DNA of 9,058 bases. Source: an uncultured Azohydromonas sp. (GTDB taxonomy: Bacteria > Pseudomonadota > Gammaproteobacteria > Burkholderiales > Burkholderiaceae_C). The DNA lies in assembly GCF_937926365.1 (NCBI RefSeq), contig NZ_CALAOH010000065.1:1-9058 (forward strand), given 5' to 3'. Positions 1 to 5,671 of the stretch are shown here, in pieces. The position numbers were made by a program, and so were the translations under genes. The notes under the pieces were generated by a model that saw nothing but the letters and a program-made list of their open reading frames with translations, was not told the DNA's origin and ran no database searches. Each line of letters starts with the position of its first letter. Position 1 is the stretch's first letter.

Positions 1-290
1 CGCCCGGCGCGGCAGCGCTGCCGCCCGCCGGCGCGCCGCTGGAGGCCTACCCGCTGGAGGCGCTGCGCATGGTGGGCAGCCTGGTGCGCGAGGGCCGCAC
101 GCTGGCGCTGGTGCGCGCGCAGGGCACGCTGCACACGGTGCAGCCCGGCGACCGGCTCGGCGGTCCGCATGGCGGCCGGGTCGTGCGCATCACCGAAACC
201 GCGATCACGCTGCGCGAACGGGTGCGCGATGCCCGAGGCGCCTGGACCGAGCGCAGCACCATGCTGGCCCTGCAGGAGACGCCACGATGA
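1..290 (+). CDS. pilP: PilP, type IV pilus inner-membrane lipoprotein (3' part only)
   Basis: Only the last 95 codons are present; the gene enters from the left edge in the frame that begins at base 3. PilP is the lipoprotein that joins the PilM-PilN-PilO inner-membrane platform to the secretin PilQ in the periplasm. The visible part is the C-terminal beta-rich homology region: LEAYPLEALRMVGSLVREG, then LALVRAQGTLHTVQPGDRLG, then a VVRITETAITLRERV stretch and the ending RSTMLALQETPR. This is the usual PilP pattern of L-x-x-x-x-L-x-x-(M)-V-G followed by a VQxGDxLG turn. The N-terminal lipobox and proline-rich linker lie outside the window. Its TGA stop (288-290) overlaps the pilQ start as ATGA, so the two are translationally coupled. 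Identification rests on motif memory plus the pilQ neighbour and is strong. Confidence 0.9.
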   Translation, partial: PGAAALPPAGAPLEAYPLEALRMVGSLVREGRTLALVRAQGTLHTVQPGDRLGGPHGGRVVRITETAITLRERVRDARGAWTERSTMLALQETPR

Positions 291-1843
291 GCCTTCGAGC
301 AGTCCGCGCAGTTCCCGGGTATGTGCTCTTCCTGGCCGCCGCGCTGCCACCGGCGGCGCCAGCCCAGCCCGATGCCCCGGCCGTGGCGGCGGTGGCCGCG
401 GCGCTGCCCTCGGCCGCCGCACGCCCCATTCCCGGCGCGGCGGCCAGCTACGGCGGCGACAAGCTCTCGCTGAACTTCCGCGACATCGAGGTGCGCGCGG
501 TGCTGCAGGTGATCGCCGAATTCACGGGGCTGAACATCGTCACCAGCGACAGCGTCACCGGCTCCGTCACGCTGCGGCTCAAGGACGTGCCCTGGGACCA
601 GGCGCTGGAAACCGTCCTGCAGACCAAGGGCTTGTCCATGCGCCGCAGTGGCGCCGTGGTGTGGGTGGCGCCGCGAGAGGAGGTGCTGGCGCGCGAGGCG
701 GCGGAGCTGGAGACGCAGAAGCGCCTGGCCGAGCTGGAGCCGCTGCAGACGCGCGCCTTCCAGCTCAACTACGCCAAGGCCGAGGCGGTGGCGCGCGCCC
801 TGGGCGGGCAGAACCTGGCGCCGCCGCCCGCGCCCGGCGGGGCCACTGCCGCGGCGCTGGCCCCGCTGCTGGGCGGCACGGCCGCGACGCCGCCCGCCAC
901 GCGGCTGCTGTCCTCGCGCGGCAGCGTGCTGGCCGAGCCACGCACCAATCAGCTCTTCGTCACCGACGTGCCCACGCGGCTGGCGGAGGTGCAGGCACTG
1001 ATCGGGCGCATCGACATCCCGGTGCGGCAGGTGCTGATCGAGGCGCGCATCGTCGAGGCGGACGAGCGCTTCGGCCGCGCGCTGGGGGTGCGGCTGGGTG
1101 CCACCGACCTGCGCGCCGCCGCGGGCCAGCGGCCCGGCTTCGGGCTGGGCGGCGGCACCGCCATCGCCCCCGGCGGCAACTACGACGCGGTGGGCGCCGC
1201 CACGGGGCAGGGCGCCACCGCCACCTACGCCGACAGCCGCTTCGTCAGCCTGCCGGCCAACACCGGCGCGCTGGGCACCGCGGCGCCGGCCGCCACCTTC
1301 GCGCTGACGCTCTTCAGCCCTTCGGCGCACCGCTTCCTCAACCTGGAGCTCTCGGCGCTGGAGGCCGACGGGCGCGGGCGCGTGGTCTCCAGTCCGCGCG
1401 TGCTCACGGCCGACCAGGTGAAGGCCGAGATCGAGCAGGGCGAGGAGATCCCGTACACCTCCGGCACCTCCAGCGGCGCCACGCAGGTGGAATTCAAGAA
1501 GGCCAGCCTGCGCCTGGAGGTCACGCCGCAGATCACGCCCGAAGGGCAGCTGATCCTGGACGTGCTGGTGAGCAAGGACAGCCGCGGCATGCTCACCCCC
1601 ACCGGGCCGGCCGTGAACACCAAGCGCGTGCGCACGCAGGTGCTGGTGGAGGACGGTGGCACCGTGTCGCTGGGCGGCATCCTCACGCAGGAGGAGCGCC
1701 GCGACGTCAACAAGGTGCCGCTGCTGGGTGACCTGCCGGGCCTGGGCGCGCTGTTCCGCGACACCGTGCGGCTGGAAAACAAGACGGAATTGCTGGTGTT
1801 CCTCACGCCGCGCGTGGTGACGCCGGACACGCCCGCGCGCTGA
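287..1843 (+). CDS. pilQ: PilQ, type IV pilus outer-membrane secretin, short form without AMIN domains
   Basis: 518 residues. PilQ forms the outer-membrane ring through which the pilus fibre passes. The start at 287 is supported by the ATGA overlap with pilP and an AGGAG at 274-278, 8 nt upstream. Residues 1-26 resemble a Sec signal peptide (basic start, VLFLAAAL core, APA before Q27). Residues 27-55 are an Ala/Pro linker. A secretin short N-terminal (STN) domain follows at about 58-128 (KLSLNFRDIEVRAVLQVIAE, then VPWDQALETVLQTKGL). A NolW-type secretin N domain spans about 153-243, interrupted by an Ala/Pro/Gly-rich loop at 175-206. The secretin barrel domain spans about 247-512, with VRQVLIEARIVEA, VVSSPRVLTAD and the signature VPLLGDLPGLGALFR at 477-491. 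Most PilQ proteins are roughly 700 residues with one or two peptidoglycan-binding AMIN domains ahead of STN; here there is no space for them. Other secretins (GspD, HofQ) were considered, but the pilP neighbour settles PilQ. Confidence 0.95.
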   Translation: MSLRAVRAVPGYVLFLAAALPPAAPAQPDAPAVAAVAAALPSAAARPIPGAAASYGGDKLSLNFRDIEVRAVLQVIAEFTGLNIVTSDSVTGSVTLRLKDVPWDQALETVLQTKGLSMRRSGAVVWVAPREEVLAREAAELETQKRLAELEPLQTRAFQLNYAKAEAVARALGGQNLAPPPAPGGATAAALAPLLGGTAATPPATRLLSSRGSVLAEPRTNQLFVTDVPTRLAEVQALIGRIDIPVRQVLIEARIVEADERFGRALGVRLGATDLRAAAGQRPGFGLGGGTAIAPGGNYDAVGAATGQGATATYADSRFVSLPANTGALGTAAPAATFALTLFSPSAHRFLNLELSALEADGRGRVVSSPRVLTADQVKAEIEQGEEIPYTSGTSSGATQVEFKKASLRLEVTPQITPEGQLILDVLVSKDSRGMLTPTGPAVNTKRVRTQVLVEDGGTVSLGGILTQEERRDVNKVPLLGDLPGLGALFRDTVRLENKTELLVFLTPRVVTPDTPAR

Positions 1844-1884
1844 TGCGCGGTCGGCGCGTCAGCGGGACGAAGGTGGCATCGCGT

Positions 1885-1890
1885 CATACT
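1885..1890 (+). promoter_or_regulatory. weak candidate -10 element upstream of aroK
   Basis: CATACT matches TATAAT at four of six positions and lies in the 93-bp gap between pilQ and aroK. A start about 7 nt downstream would give a leader of roughly 40 nt. I see no acceptable -35 hexamer 16-18 nt upstream (that stretch reads GCGGGAC). The leader from about 1891 to 1936 is pyrimidine-rich with no Shine-Dalgarno. Reported because aroK would otherwise depend on read-through from the pil operon; the support is weak. Confidence 0.2.
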
Positions 1891-1936
1891 CCCGCCTTTT
1901 CTCAGCCCGCAGCGCCTCTTCGCCGCCCCTCGCGCC

Positions 1937-2515
1937 GTGCCCCTGATCTCCCTCGTCGGCATGCCCGGCGGTGGCAAGTCCACCGTCGGGCGCCAGCTCG
2001 CCCGGCAGCTCGGCCTGCCCTTCTACGACTCCGACCACGAGATCGAGGCGCGGATCGGCATGTCGATCCGCGCCTACTTCGAGCTGCATGGCGAGCCGGC
2101 CTTCCGTGACCTGGAAAGCCAGCAGATCGACCGGCTCACGCGTGAGGGCGACTGCGTGCTGGCCACCGGCGGCGGCGCGCCGCTGCGGGAGCAGAACCGC
2201 CAGATGCTGCGCGAGCGCTCGCACGTGATCTACCTGCGCTCCACGCCGGAAGACTTGTTCCGCCGCCTGCGCCACGACACCTCGCGCCCGCTGCTGCAGG
2301 TCAAGGACCCGCTCAAGCGGCTGCGCGACCTGTTCCGCGAGCGCGATGGCGTCTACCTGCGCACGGCGCATTTCGTGATCGAGACCGGGCGGCCCTCGGT
2401 GCCGGCGCTGCTGCAGATGATCCTGATGCAGCTGGAGCTCGCCGGCCTGGTGGACGCCTCGCGCGTGCCTTCGCCCATCGACCCCCACCACGGCCCGGAA
2501 GCGGGCCCTGCCTAG
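1937..2515 (+). CDS. aroK: Shikimate kinase
   Basis: 192 residues, usual size for the family. AroK phosphorylates shikimate at the 3-OH with ATP, the fifth step of the cytoplasmic chorismate pathway. Visible motifs: Walker A loop GMPGGGKST at residues 8-16; shikimate-binding D33 (YDSDHEIE) and R57 (FRDLE); the GGG loop at 78-80 (ATGGGAP); the lid arginine R117 (SRPLL); and R136 in RERDGVYLRTA. These sit at nearly the same numbers as in well-studied shikimate kinases. The start is GTG at 1937, giving MPLISLVGMPGGGKST; the next in-frame ATG (1961) would delete the first beta strand and is rejected. No Shine-Dalgarno is visible upstream. The last ~14 residues (SPIDPHHGPEAGPA) are a Pro/Gly-rich tail beyond the kinase fold. 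aroB follows 10 bp later, a normal arrangement in proteobacteria. Confidence 0.95.
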   Translation: MPLISLVGMPGGGKSTVGRQLARQLGLPFYDSDHEIEARIGMSIRAYFELHGEPAFRDLESQQIDRLTREGDCVLATGGGAPLREQNRQMLRERSHVIYLRSTPEDLFRRLRHDTSRPLLQVKDPLKRLRDLFRERDGVYLRTAHFVIETGRPSVPALLQMILMQLELAGLVDASRVPSPIDPHHGPEAGPA

Positions 2516-2518
2516 AAT
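2513..2518 (+). promoter_or_regulatory. candidate -10 box for a leaderless aroB transcript
   Basis: TAGAAT matches TATAAT at five of six positions. It begins with the aroK stop codon (TAG, 2513-2515) and ends 7 nt before the aroB ATG (2526), which is the distance expected between a -10 box and a transcription start. Transcription from here would begin at or within a base of the ATG. The lack of any Shine-Dalgarno before aroB fits this. No clear -35 box is visible 17 nt further up (the bases near 2490 are GC-rich). This is inference from spacing, not proof. Confidence 0.3.
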
Positions 2519-2525
2519 TTCCCGC

Positions 2526-3620
2526 ATGAATTCCGTCCCCCCGAGCCGCTTGCGCATCGACCTCGGCGAGCGCAGCTACGACATCCGCATCGGCTGCGGC
2601 CTGCTGTCCGATCCCGAATCCTGGAGCGGCCTGCCGCGCGCGGCGCAGGCGCTCATCGTCAGCAACACCACCGTGGCGCCGCTGTACGCGCAGCGCCTGC
2701 AGGCGGCGCTCAGCGCCCACCACGAGCGCGTGCTGCAGGTGGTGCTGCCCGACGGCGAGGCCCACAAGGACTGGAACACGCTGAACCTGATCTTCGACGC
2801 GCTGCTGGAGCAGGAGTGCGACCGCCGCACCGTGCTGTACGCGCTGGGTGGCGGGGTGGTGGGCGACATCACCGGCTTCGCCGCCGCCTGCTACATGCGC
2901 GGCGTGCCCTTCGTGCAGGTGCCCACCACGCTGCTGGCGCAGGTGGACTCCTCGGTGGGCGGCAAGACCGCCATCAACCACCCGCGCGGCAAGAACATGA
3001 TCGGCGCCTTCTACCAGCCGCGGCGCGTGATCTGCGACCTGGACGTGCTGGACACGCTGCCTGCGCGCGAGCTCTCCGCCGGCCTCGCGGAGGTCATCAA
3101 GTACGGCCCCATCGCCGACCCGGCGTTCCTGGACTGGACCGAGCGCAACCTCGACGCGCTGCGCGCGCTGGACAAGGCGGCGCTGTCGCACGCGGTGCAG
3201 CGCAGCTGCGAGATCAAGGCGCAGGTGGTGGCGGCCGACGAGCGCGAGAGCGACCTGCGCGCGATCCTGAATTTCGGCCACACCTTCGGCCACGCCATCG
3301 AGGCCGGCATGGGCTACGGCGAGTGGCTGCATGGCGAGGCCGTGGGCTGCGGCATGGTGATGGCGGCCGAGCTCTCGGCGCGGCTGGGCCTGGTGCAGTC
3401 CGACTTCCCCGCGCGCATGCGGCGCCTGGTGGAGCGCGCCGGGCTGCCGGTGCGGGCGCCGGCCTTGCCCATCGAGCAGTGGCTGGCCCTGATGCGGCTG
3501 GACAAGAAGGCGCTGGCCGGCGAGATCCGCTTCGTGCTCATCGACGGCCTGGGCAAGGCAGTGCAGCGCGGCGCGCCGGAGAGCGTGGTGCGCGAGGTGA
3601 TCCAGGCCTGCAGCGCCTGA
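2526..3620 (+). CDS. aroB: 3-dehydroquinate synthase
   Basis: 364 residues, normal length. AroB converts DAHP to 3-dehydroquinate, the second step of the shikimate pathway, using NAD+ and a divalent metal (usually zinc). Visible motifs: PDGEAHK at 75-81; the NAD-binding glycine-rich segment LGGGVVGDITGFAA at 107-120; the substrate loop PTTLLAQVDSSVGGKTAINH at 133-152; KNMIGAFYQP at 156-165; the metal ligand region AEVIKYG with E189; LNFGHTFGHAIE with H252; and LHGEAV with H269. All key residues of the family are present. The ATG at 2526 lies 10 bp after the aroK stop and has no Shine-Dalgarno, although the family N-terminus (LRIDLGERSYDIRIG) begins just after it, so the start is reasonable. 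AroK and AroB act in the same pathway. Confidence 0.96.
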   Translation: MNSVPPSRLRIDLGERSYDIRIGCGLLSDPESWSGLPRAAQALIVSNTTVAPLYAQRLQAALSAHHERVLQVVLPDGEAHKDWNTLNLIFDALLEQECDRRTVLYALGGGVVGDITGFAAACYMRGVPFVQVPTTLLAQVDSSVGGKTAINHPRGKNMIGAFYQPRRVICDLDVLDTLPARELSAGLAEVIKYGPIADPAFLDWTERNLDALRALDKAALSHAVQRSCEIKAQVVAADERESDLRAILNFGHTFGHAIEAGMGYGEWLHGEAVGCGMVMAAELSARLGLVQSDFPARMRRLVERAGLPVRAPALPIEQWLALMRLDKKALAGEIRFVLIDGLGKAVQRGAPESVVREVIQACSA

Positions 3621-3676
3621 TGAGCCTGGCGCCCGGGCGCGCCGCCGGGCCAGCCGTTTCCCGCAAGGCTTGACAC

Positions 3677-3684
3677 GGAAGGAA
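3677..3684 (+). promoter_or_regulatory. ribosome binding site that sets the dgt start
   Basis: GGAAGGAA lies 6 nt before the ATG at 3691. It selects that ATG over the in-frame TTG at 3670, which sits upstream of the site and would add seven residues (MTRKELP) not expected in the family. Confidence 0.7.
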
Positions 3685-3690
3685 CTGCCC

Positions 3691-4830
3691 ATGCCCCTGG
3701 CGCCCTATGCCAGCGACCCGGCCCGCTCGCGCGGGCGGCGCCATCCGCAGCCGCCCGCGCCCACGCGCAGCGAGTACCAGCGCGACCGCGACCGCATCGT
3801 CCACAGCACGGCGTTCCGGCGCCTGGTCTACAAGACGCAGGTCTTCCTCAACCACGAGGGCGACCTCTACCGCACGCGGCTGACGCACTCGCTGGAAGTG
3901 GCGCAGCTGGGGCGCTCCGTCGCGCGCACGCTGGGCCTGGACGAGGATCTGGTGGAGGCCATCGCCCTGGCGCACGACCTGGGCCACACGCCCTTCGGCC
4001 ACGCCGGGCAGGACGCGCTCAACGAGGCCCTGCGGGACCACGGCGGCTTCGAGCACAACCTGCAGAGCCTGCGCGTGGTGGACCAGCTGGAGCAGCGCTA
4101 CCCGGACTACGACGGGCTGAACCTGACTTTCGAGACGCGCGAGGGCGTGTTGAAACACTGCAGCCCGGCCAACGCGCGCCGGCTGGAGGCGCTGGAGCCC
4201 GGCGGCGTGGCGCGGCGCTTCATCGAGAGCACGCAGCCTTCGCTGGAGGCGCAGCTCACCAACCTGGCCGACGAGATCGCCTACAACGCCCACGACATCG
4301 ACGACGGCGTGCGCTCGGGGCTGCTGAGCATCGAGCAGGTGTGCGCCGTGCCCCTGTTCGCGCGCTTTCACGATGCCGCGCTGGCCGAGCATCCGCGCCT
4401 GGCCGGGCGGCGGCTGCTGTTCGAGGCCATCCGCCGCATGCTGACGCAGCAGATCTACGACGTGATCGACGCCACGCGGGCCCGGCTGGACAGATACGCG
4501 CCGCAAAGCGTGGAGGACGTGCGCCTCGCGCCGCCACTGCTGTGCTTCAGCGACGCCATGCGCGACGAGAGCCGGCAGCTGAAAAGCTTCCTGATGCGCC
4601 ACCTCTACCGGCATCCGCGCGTGATGCAGAGCATGAGTCGCGCCCAGGACGTGGTGCACGCGCTGGTGGCGGCCTACCTCGACCGCCCCTCGGAGATGCC
4701 GCCCGACTTCGCGCAGCGCCCCGACCTGCACCGGGCCGTGGCCGACTACATCGCCGGCATGACCGACCGCTTCGCGCTGCGCGAGCACGCCCGGTTGACC
4801 GGGGCGCCGGCCTTCGACTCCCCGCTCTAG
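3691..4830 (+). CDS. dgt: dNTP triphosphohydrolase, HD superfamily (dGTPase-like)
   Basis: 379 residues from the ATG at 3691. Dgt-type enzymes cut dNTPs to the deoxynucleoside and triphosphate and so control the nucleotide pool. The HD metal site is complete: H66 (RLTHSLEVAQ), H95-D96 (ALAHDLGHTPFGHAG) and D194 (LTNLADEIAYNAHD). Other family blocks are YQRDRDRIVHSTAFRRLVYK at 29-48, NHEGDLYRTRLTHS at 54-67, GGFEHNLQSLRVV at 118-130 and the C-terminal SRQLKSFLMRHLYRHPRV segment. The length fits the type 2 (dGTPase-like) subfamily common in Burkholderiales rather than the ~505-residue E. coli Dgt, so substrate preference for dGTP is not certain. It lies 70 bp after aroB, a position I recall as common in this order. 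The GC-rich gap contains a TTGACA at 3670-3675 but no -10 to go with it. The RAYT-like gene starts 11 bp after the stop. Confidence 0.93.
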   Translation: MPLAPYASDPARSRGRRHPQPPAPTRSEYQRDRDRIVHSTAFRRLVYKTQVFLNHEGDLYRTRLTHSLEVAQLGRSVARTLGLDEDLVEAIALAHDLGHTPFGHAGQDALNEALRDHGGFEHNLQSLRVVDQLEQRYPDYDGLNLTFETREGVLKHCSPANARRLEALEPGGVARRFIESTQPSLEAQLTNLADEIAYNAHDIDDGVRSGLLSIEQVCAVPLFARFHDAALAEHPRLAGRRLLFEAIRRMLTQQIYDVIDATRARLDRYAPQSVEDVRLAPPLLCFSDAMRDESRQLKSFLMRHLYRHPRVMQSMSRAQDVVHALVAAYLDRPSEMPPDFAQRPDLHRAVADYIAGMTDRFALREHARLTGAPAFDSPL

Positions 4831-4841
4831 ACCTCTCGCGC

Positions 4842-5537
4842 ATGGCCCGTCTCCCCCGCCTGGCCCTGGCCGGGCACCTGCACCACGTCGTCCTGCGCGG
4901 CAATGCCGGGCAGGCCCTGTTCGTCGATGACGAGGACCGCCAGCGCTGCCTGCAGATGCTGCGCGAGGCGCTGCGCGAGCATGGCGTGGCGCTGCACGGC
5001 TACGTGCTGCTGGAGGACAGCCTGCAACTGCTGCTCACGCCCGATACCGACGCGGGCCTGAGCACCGCCGTGCAGGCGCTGGGCCGGCGCTACGTCGCGG
5101 CCTTCAACCGCCGCCATGGCCGCGCGGGCACCTTGTGGGAAGGGCGCTACCGCGCCACGGTGGCGCAGCCGCCGCGGCATTTCATCGCGCTGCTGACCCT
5201 GGTGGAGTGGCAGCCGCAGCGCCTGGGGCTCATTGCCAGCGCGCTGGAGTGGCCCTGGTCCAGCGCCGCTCACCACCTCGGCCGCCGGCGGGACCCGCTG
5301 GTGACGGACCACCCGCTGTTCTGGGCCACCGGCAACACGCCCTTCGAGCGCGAGCTCGCGCACCGCGCGCGACTGGAGGGCGGGCTGTCCGAGGCCCAGG
5401 CGCGCAGCCTGATGGACGCAACGCTCAAGGGCTGGGCGCTGGGCGACGCCGCCTTCCTCGCCGCGCTGGCCTCGCGCACCGAGCGGCCCCTGCAGCCGCG
5501 ACCCCGGGGACGACCGCGAAAAACCGCACCAAATTGA
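4842..5537 (+). CDS. RAYT-family (Y1 transposase-like) protein with substituted catalytic residues
   Basis: 231 residues. The fold family is recognised from HHVVLRGNAGQALFVDDEDR (residues 14-33), ALGRRYVAAFNRRHGRAGTL (79-98), WEGRYRATV (99-107), WPWSS (137-141) and the tail block NTPFERELAHRA. RAYT/Y1 enzymes are HUH single-strand DNA nucleases that move or process REP hairpins, using two histidines in an NHxH motif and a tyrosine in a Y-I-x-x-N-P-V-R-A-G motif. Here the first motif reads LLEDSLQLLLTP, so the histidines are S60 and Q62; the second reads TLVEWQPQRLGL, so the tyrosine is L120 and NPV is QPQ. The frame is otherwise full length, with no stop or frameshift. The C-terminus ends in RPRGRPRKTAPN, containing an AT-hook-like RGRPRK (222-227). 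The ATG at 4842, 11 bp after dgt, gives the expected MARLPRLALAGHLHHV start; no Shine-Dalgarno is seen. The stop lies inside a downstream repeat. It may be an inactive relic or a DNA-binding protein in host use; the sequence cannot decide. Confidence 0.85.
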   Translation: MARLPRLALAGHLHHVVLRGNAGQALFVDDEDRQRCLQMLREALREHGVALHGYVLLEDSLQLLLTPDTDAGLSTAVQALGRRYVAAFNRRHGRAGTLWEGRYRATVAQPPRHFIALLTLVEWQPQRLGLIASALEWPWSSAAHHLGRRRDPLVTDHPLFWATGNTPFERELAHRARLEGGLSEAQARSLMDATLKGWALGDAAFLAALASRTERPLQPRPRGRPRKTAPN

Positions 5538-5554
5538 ACTGTCCCCATTTTTTA
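5532..5554. repeat. imperfect direct repeat, copy A (AT-rich, overlaps the RAYT stop)
   Basis: Pattern AATTG, a 6-nt spacer (AACTGT), then CCCCATTTTTTA. The TGA stop of the RAYT-like gene lies at 5535-5537, within the repeat. Copy B (5579-5603) shares AATTG and 11 of 12 bases of CCCYATTTTTTA. I recall similar GTCCCC/T-rich motifs next to RAYT-like genes in other proteobacteria, but this is memory, not a search. Confidence 0.55.
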
Positions 5555-5555
5555 A

Positions 5556-5572
5556 TGCACGGCGACGGTGCA
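5556..5572. repeat. small perfect inverted repeat (hairpin) between the two direct repeats
   Basis: TGCAC (5556-5560) and GTGCA (5568-5572) pair perfectly around a 7-nt loop GGCGACG. A hairpin flanked by repeats beside a RAYT gene is the layout of REP-type targets, although the GTAG tetranucleotide that marks classical REPs is not present. As a rho-independent terminator it is poor: a 5-bp stem followed by GTATTTAATT rather than a T run. Confidence 0.5.
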
Positions 5573-5578
5573 GTATTT

Positions 5579-5603
5579 AATTGTGGTCGTACCCTATTTT
5601 TTA
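5579..5603. repeat. imperfect direct repeat, copy B
   Basis: Pattern AATTG, an 8-nt spacer (TGGTCGTA), then CCCTATTTTTTA. It matches copy A with a 2-nt longer spacer and one substitution in the 12-base block; the two 12-base blocks begin 49 bp apart. It ends 5 bp before the candidate gltB -35 box, so anything bound here could affect gltB transcription. Confidence 0.55.
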
Positions 5604-5607
5604 GCAC

Positions 5608-5636
5608 TTGAATCGGGGGGCTTCCTGCACTAGTCT
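5608..5636 (+). promoter_or_regulatory. candidate sigma-70 promoter for gltB
   Basis: TTGAAT (5608-5613, four of six matches to TTGACA) and TAGTCT (5631-5636, three of six matches to TATAAT including the conserved T, A and final T) are separated by exactly 17 nt. A start near 5643 would leave a leader of about 29 nt carrying the GGAG at 5661-5664. It is the only plausible promoter pair in the interval before gltB. Confidence 0.4.
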
Positions 5637-5671
5637 CCGGGACTTCCCTGATTCCCTGATGGAGAGCGCCC

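Noticed and set aside
169..1731. 520-codon open frame in another + frame over pilQ
   Set aside because: Its Arg/Ala/Gly-rich composition and lack of domains mark it as an out-of-frame shadow of pilQ, which has clear secretin motifs in its own frame.
3624..3660. GC-rich inverted repeat in the aroB-dgt gap as a terminator
   Set aside because: Pairing of TGGC...GCCA is broken by a bulge and mismatches, and no T tract follows; it is probably just GC-rich sequence.
3670..3690. TTG start for dgt at 3670, and TTGACA at 3670-3675 as a -35 box
   Set aside because: The ribosome binding site at 3677-3684 lies downstream of the TTG and points to the ATG at 3691. No -10-like hexamer is found 16-18 nt after TTGACA, where the sequence is GCCCCT-like.
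3538..4788. 416-codon reverse-strand frame over dgt
   Set aside because: It is antisense to a gene with a complete HD active site; the composition is a typical GC-rich shadow and no start signals or motifs are seen.
4341..4841. Upstream extension of the RAYT-like frame into dgt
   Set aside because: Before the ATG at 4842 the frame overlaps dgt and gives Arg/Ala/Pro-rich sequence without motifs; the family N-terminus begins exactly at 4842.
3691..5537. dgt plus RAYT-like gene as a two-gene antiphage system
   Set aside because: dNTP hydrolases can act in phage defence, but this dgt sits in what I recall as its usual core position in Burkholderiales and nothing in the sequence links the two genes beyond being neighbours.
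5556..5580. Rho-independent terminator after the RAYT-like gene
   Set aside because: The stem is only 5 bp and is followed by GTATTTAATT, not a T run; the T6 runs at 5548-5553 and 5597-5602 are not directly preceded by a stable GC-rich stem.
5659..5661. ATG at 5659 as the gltB start
   Set aside because: It is out of frame with GltB; the ATG at 5672 is in frame, has a well-spaced GGAG and yields a normal propeptide ahead of C35.
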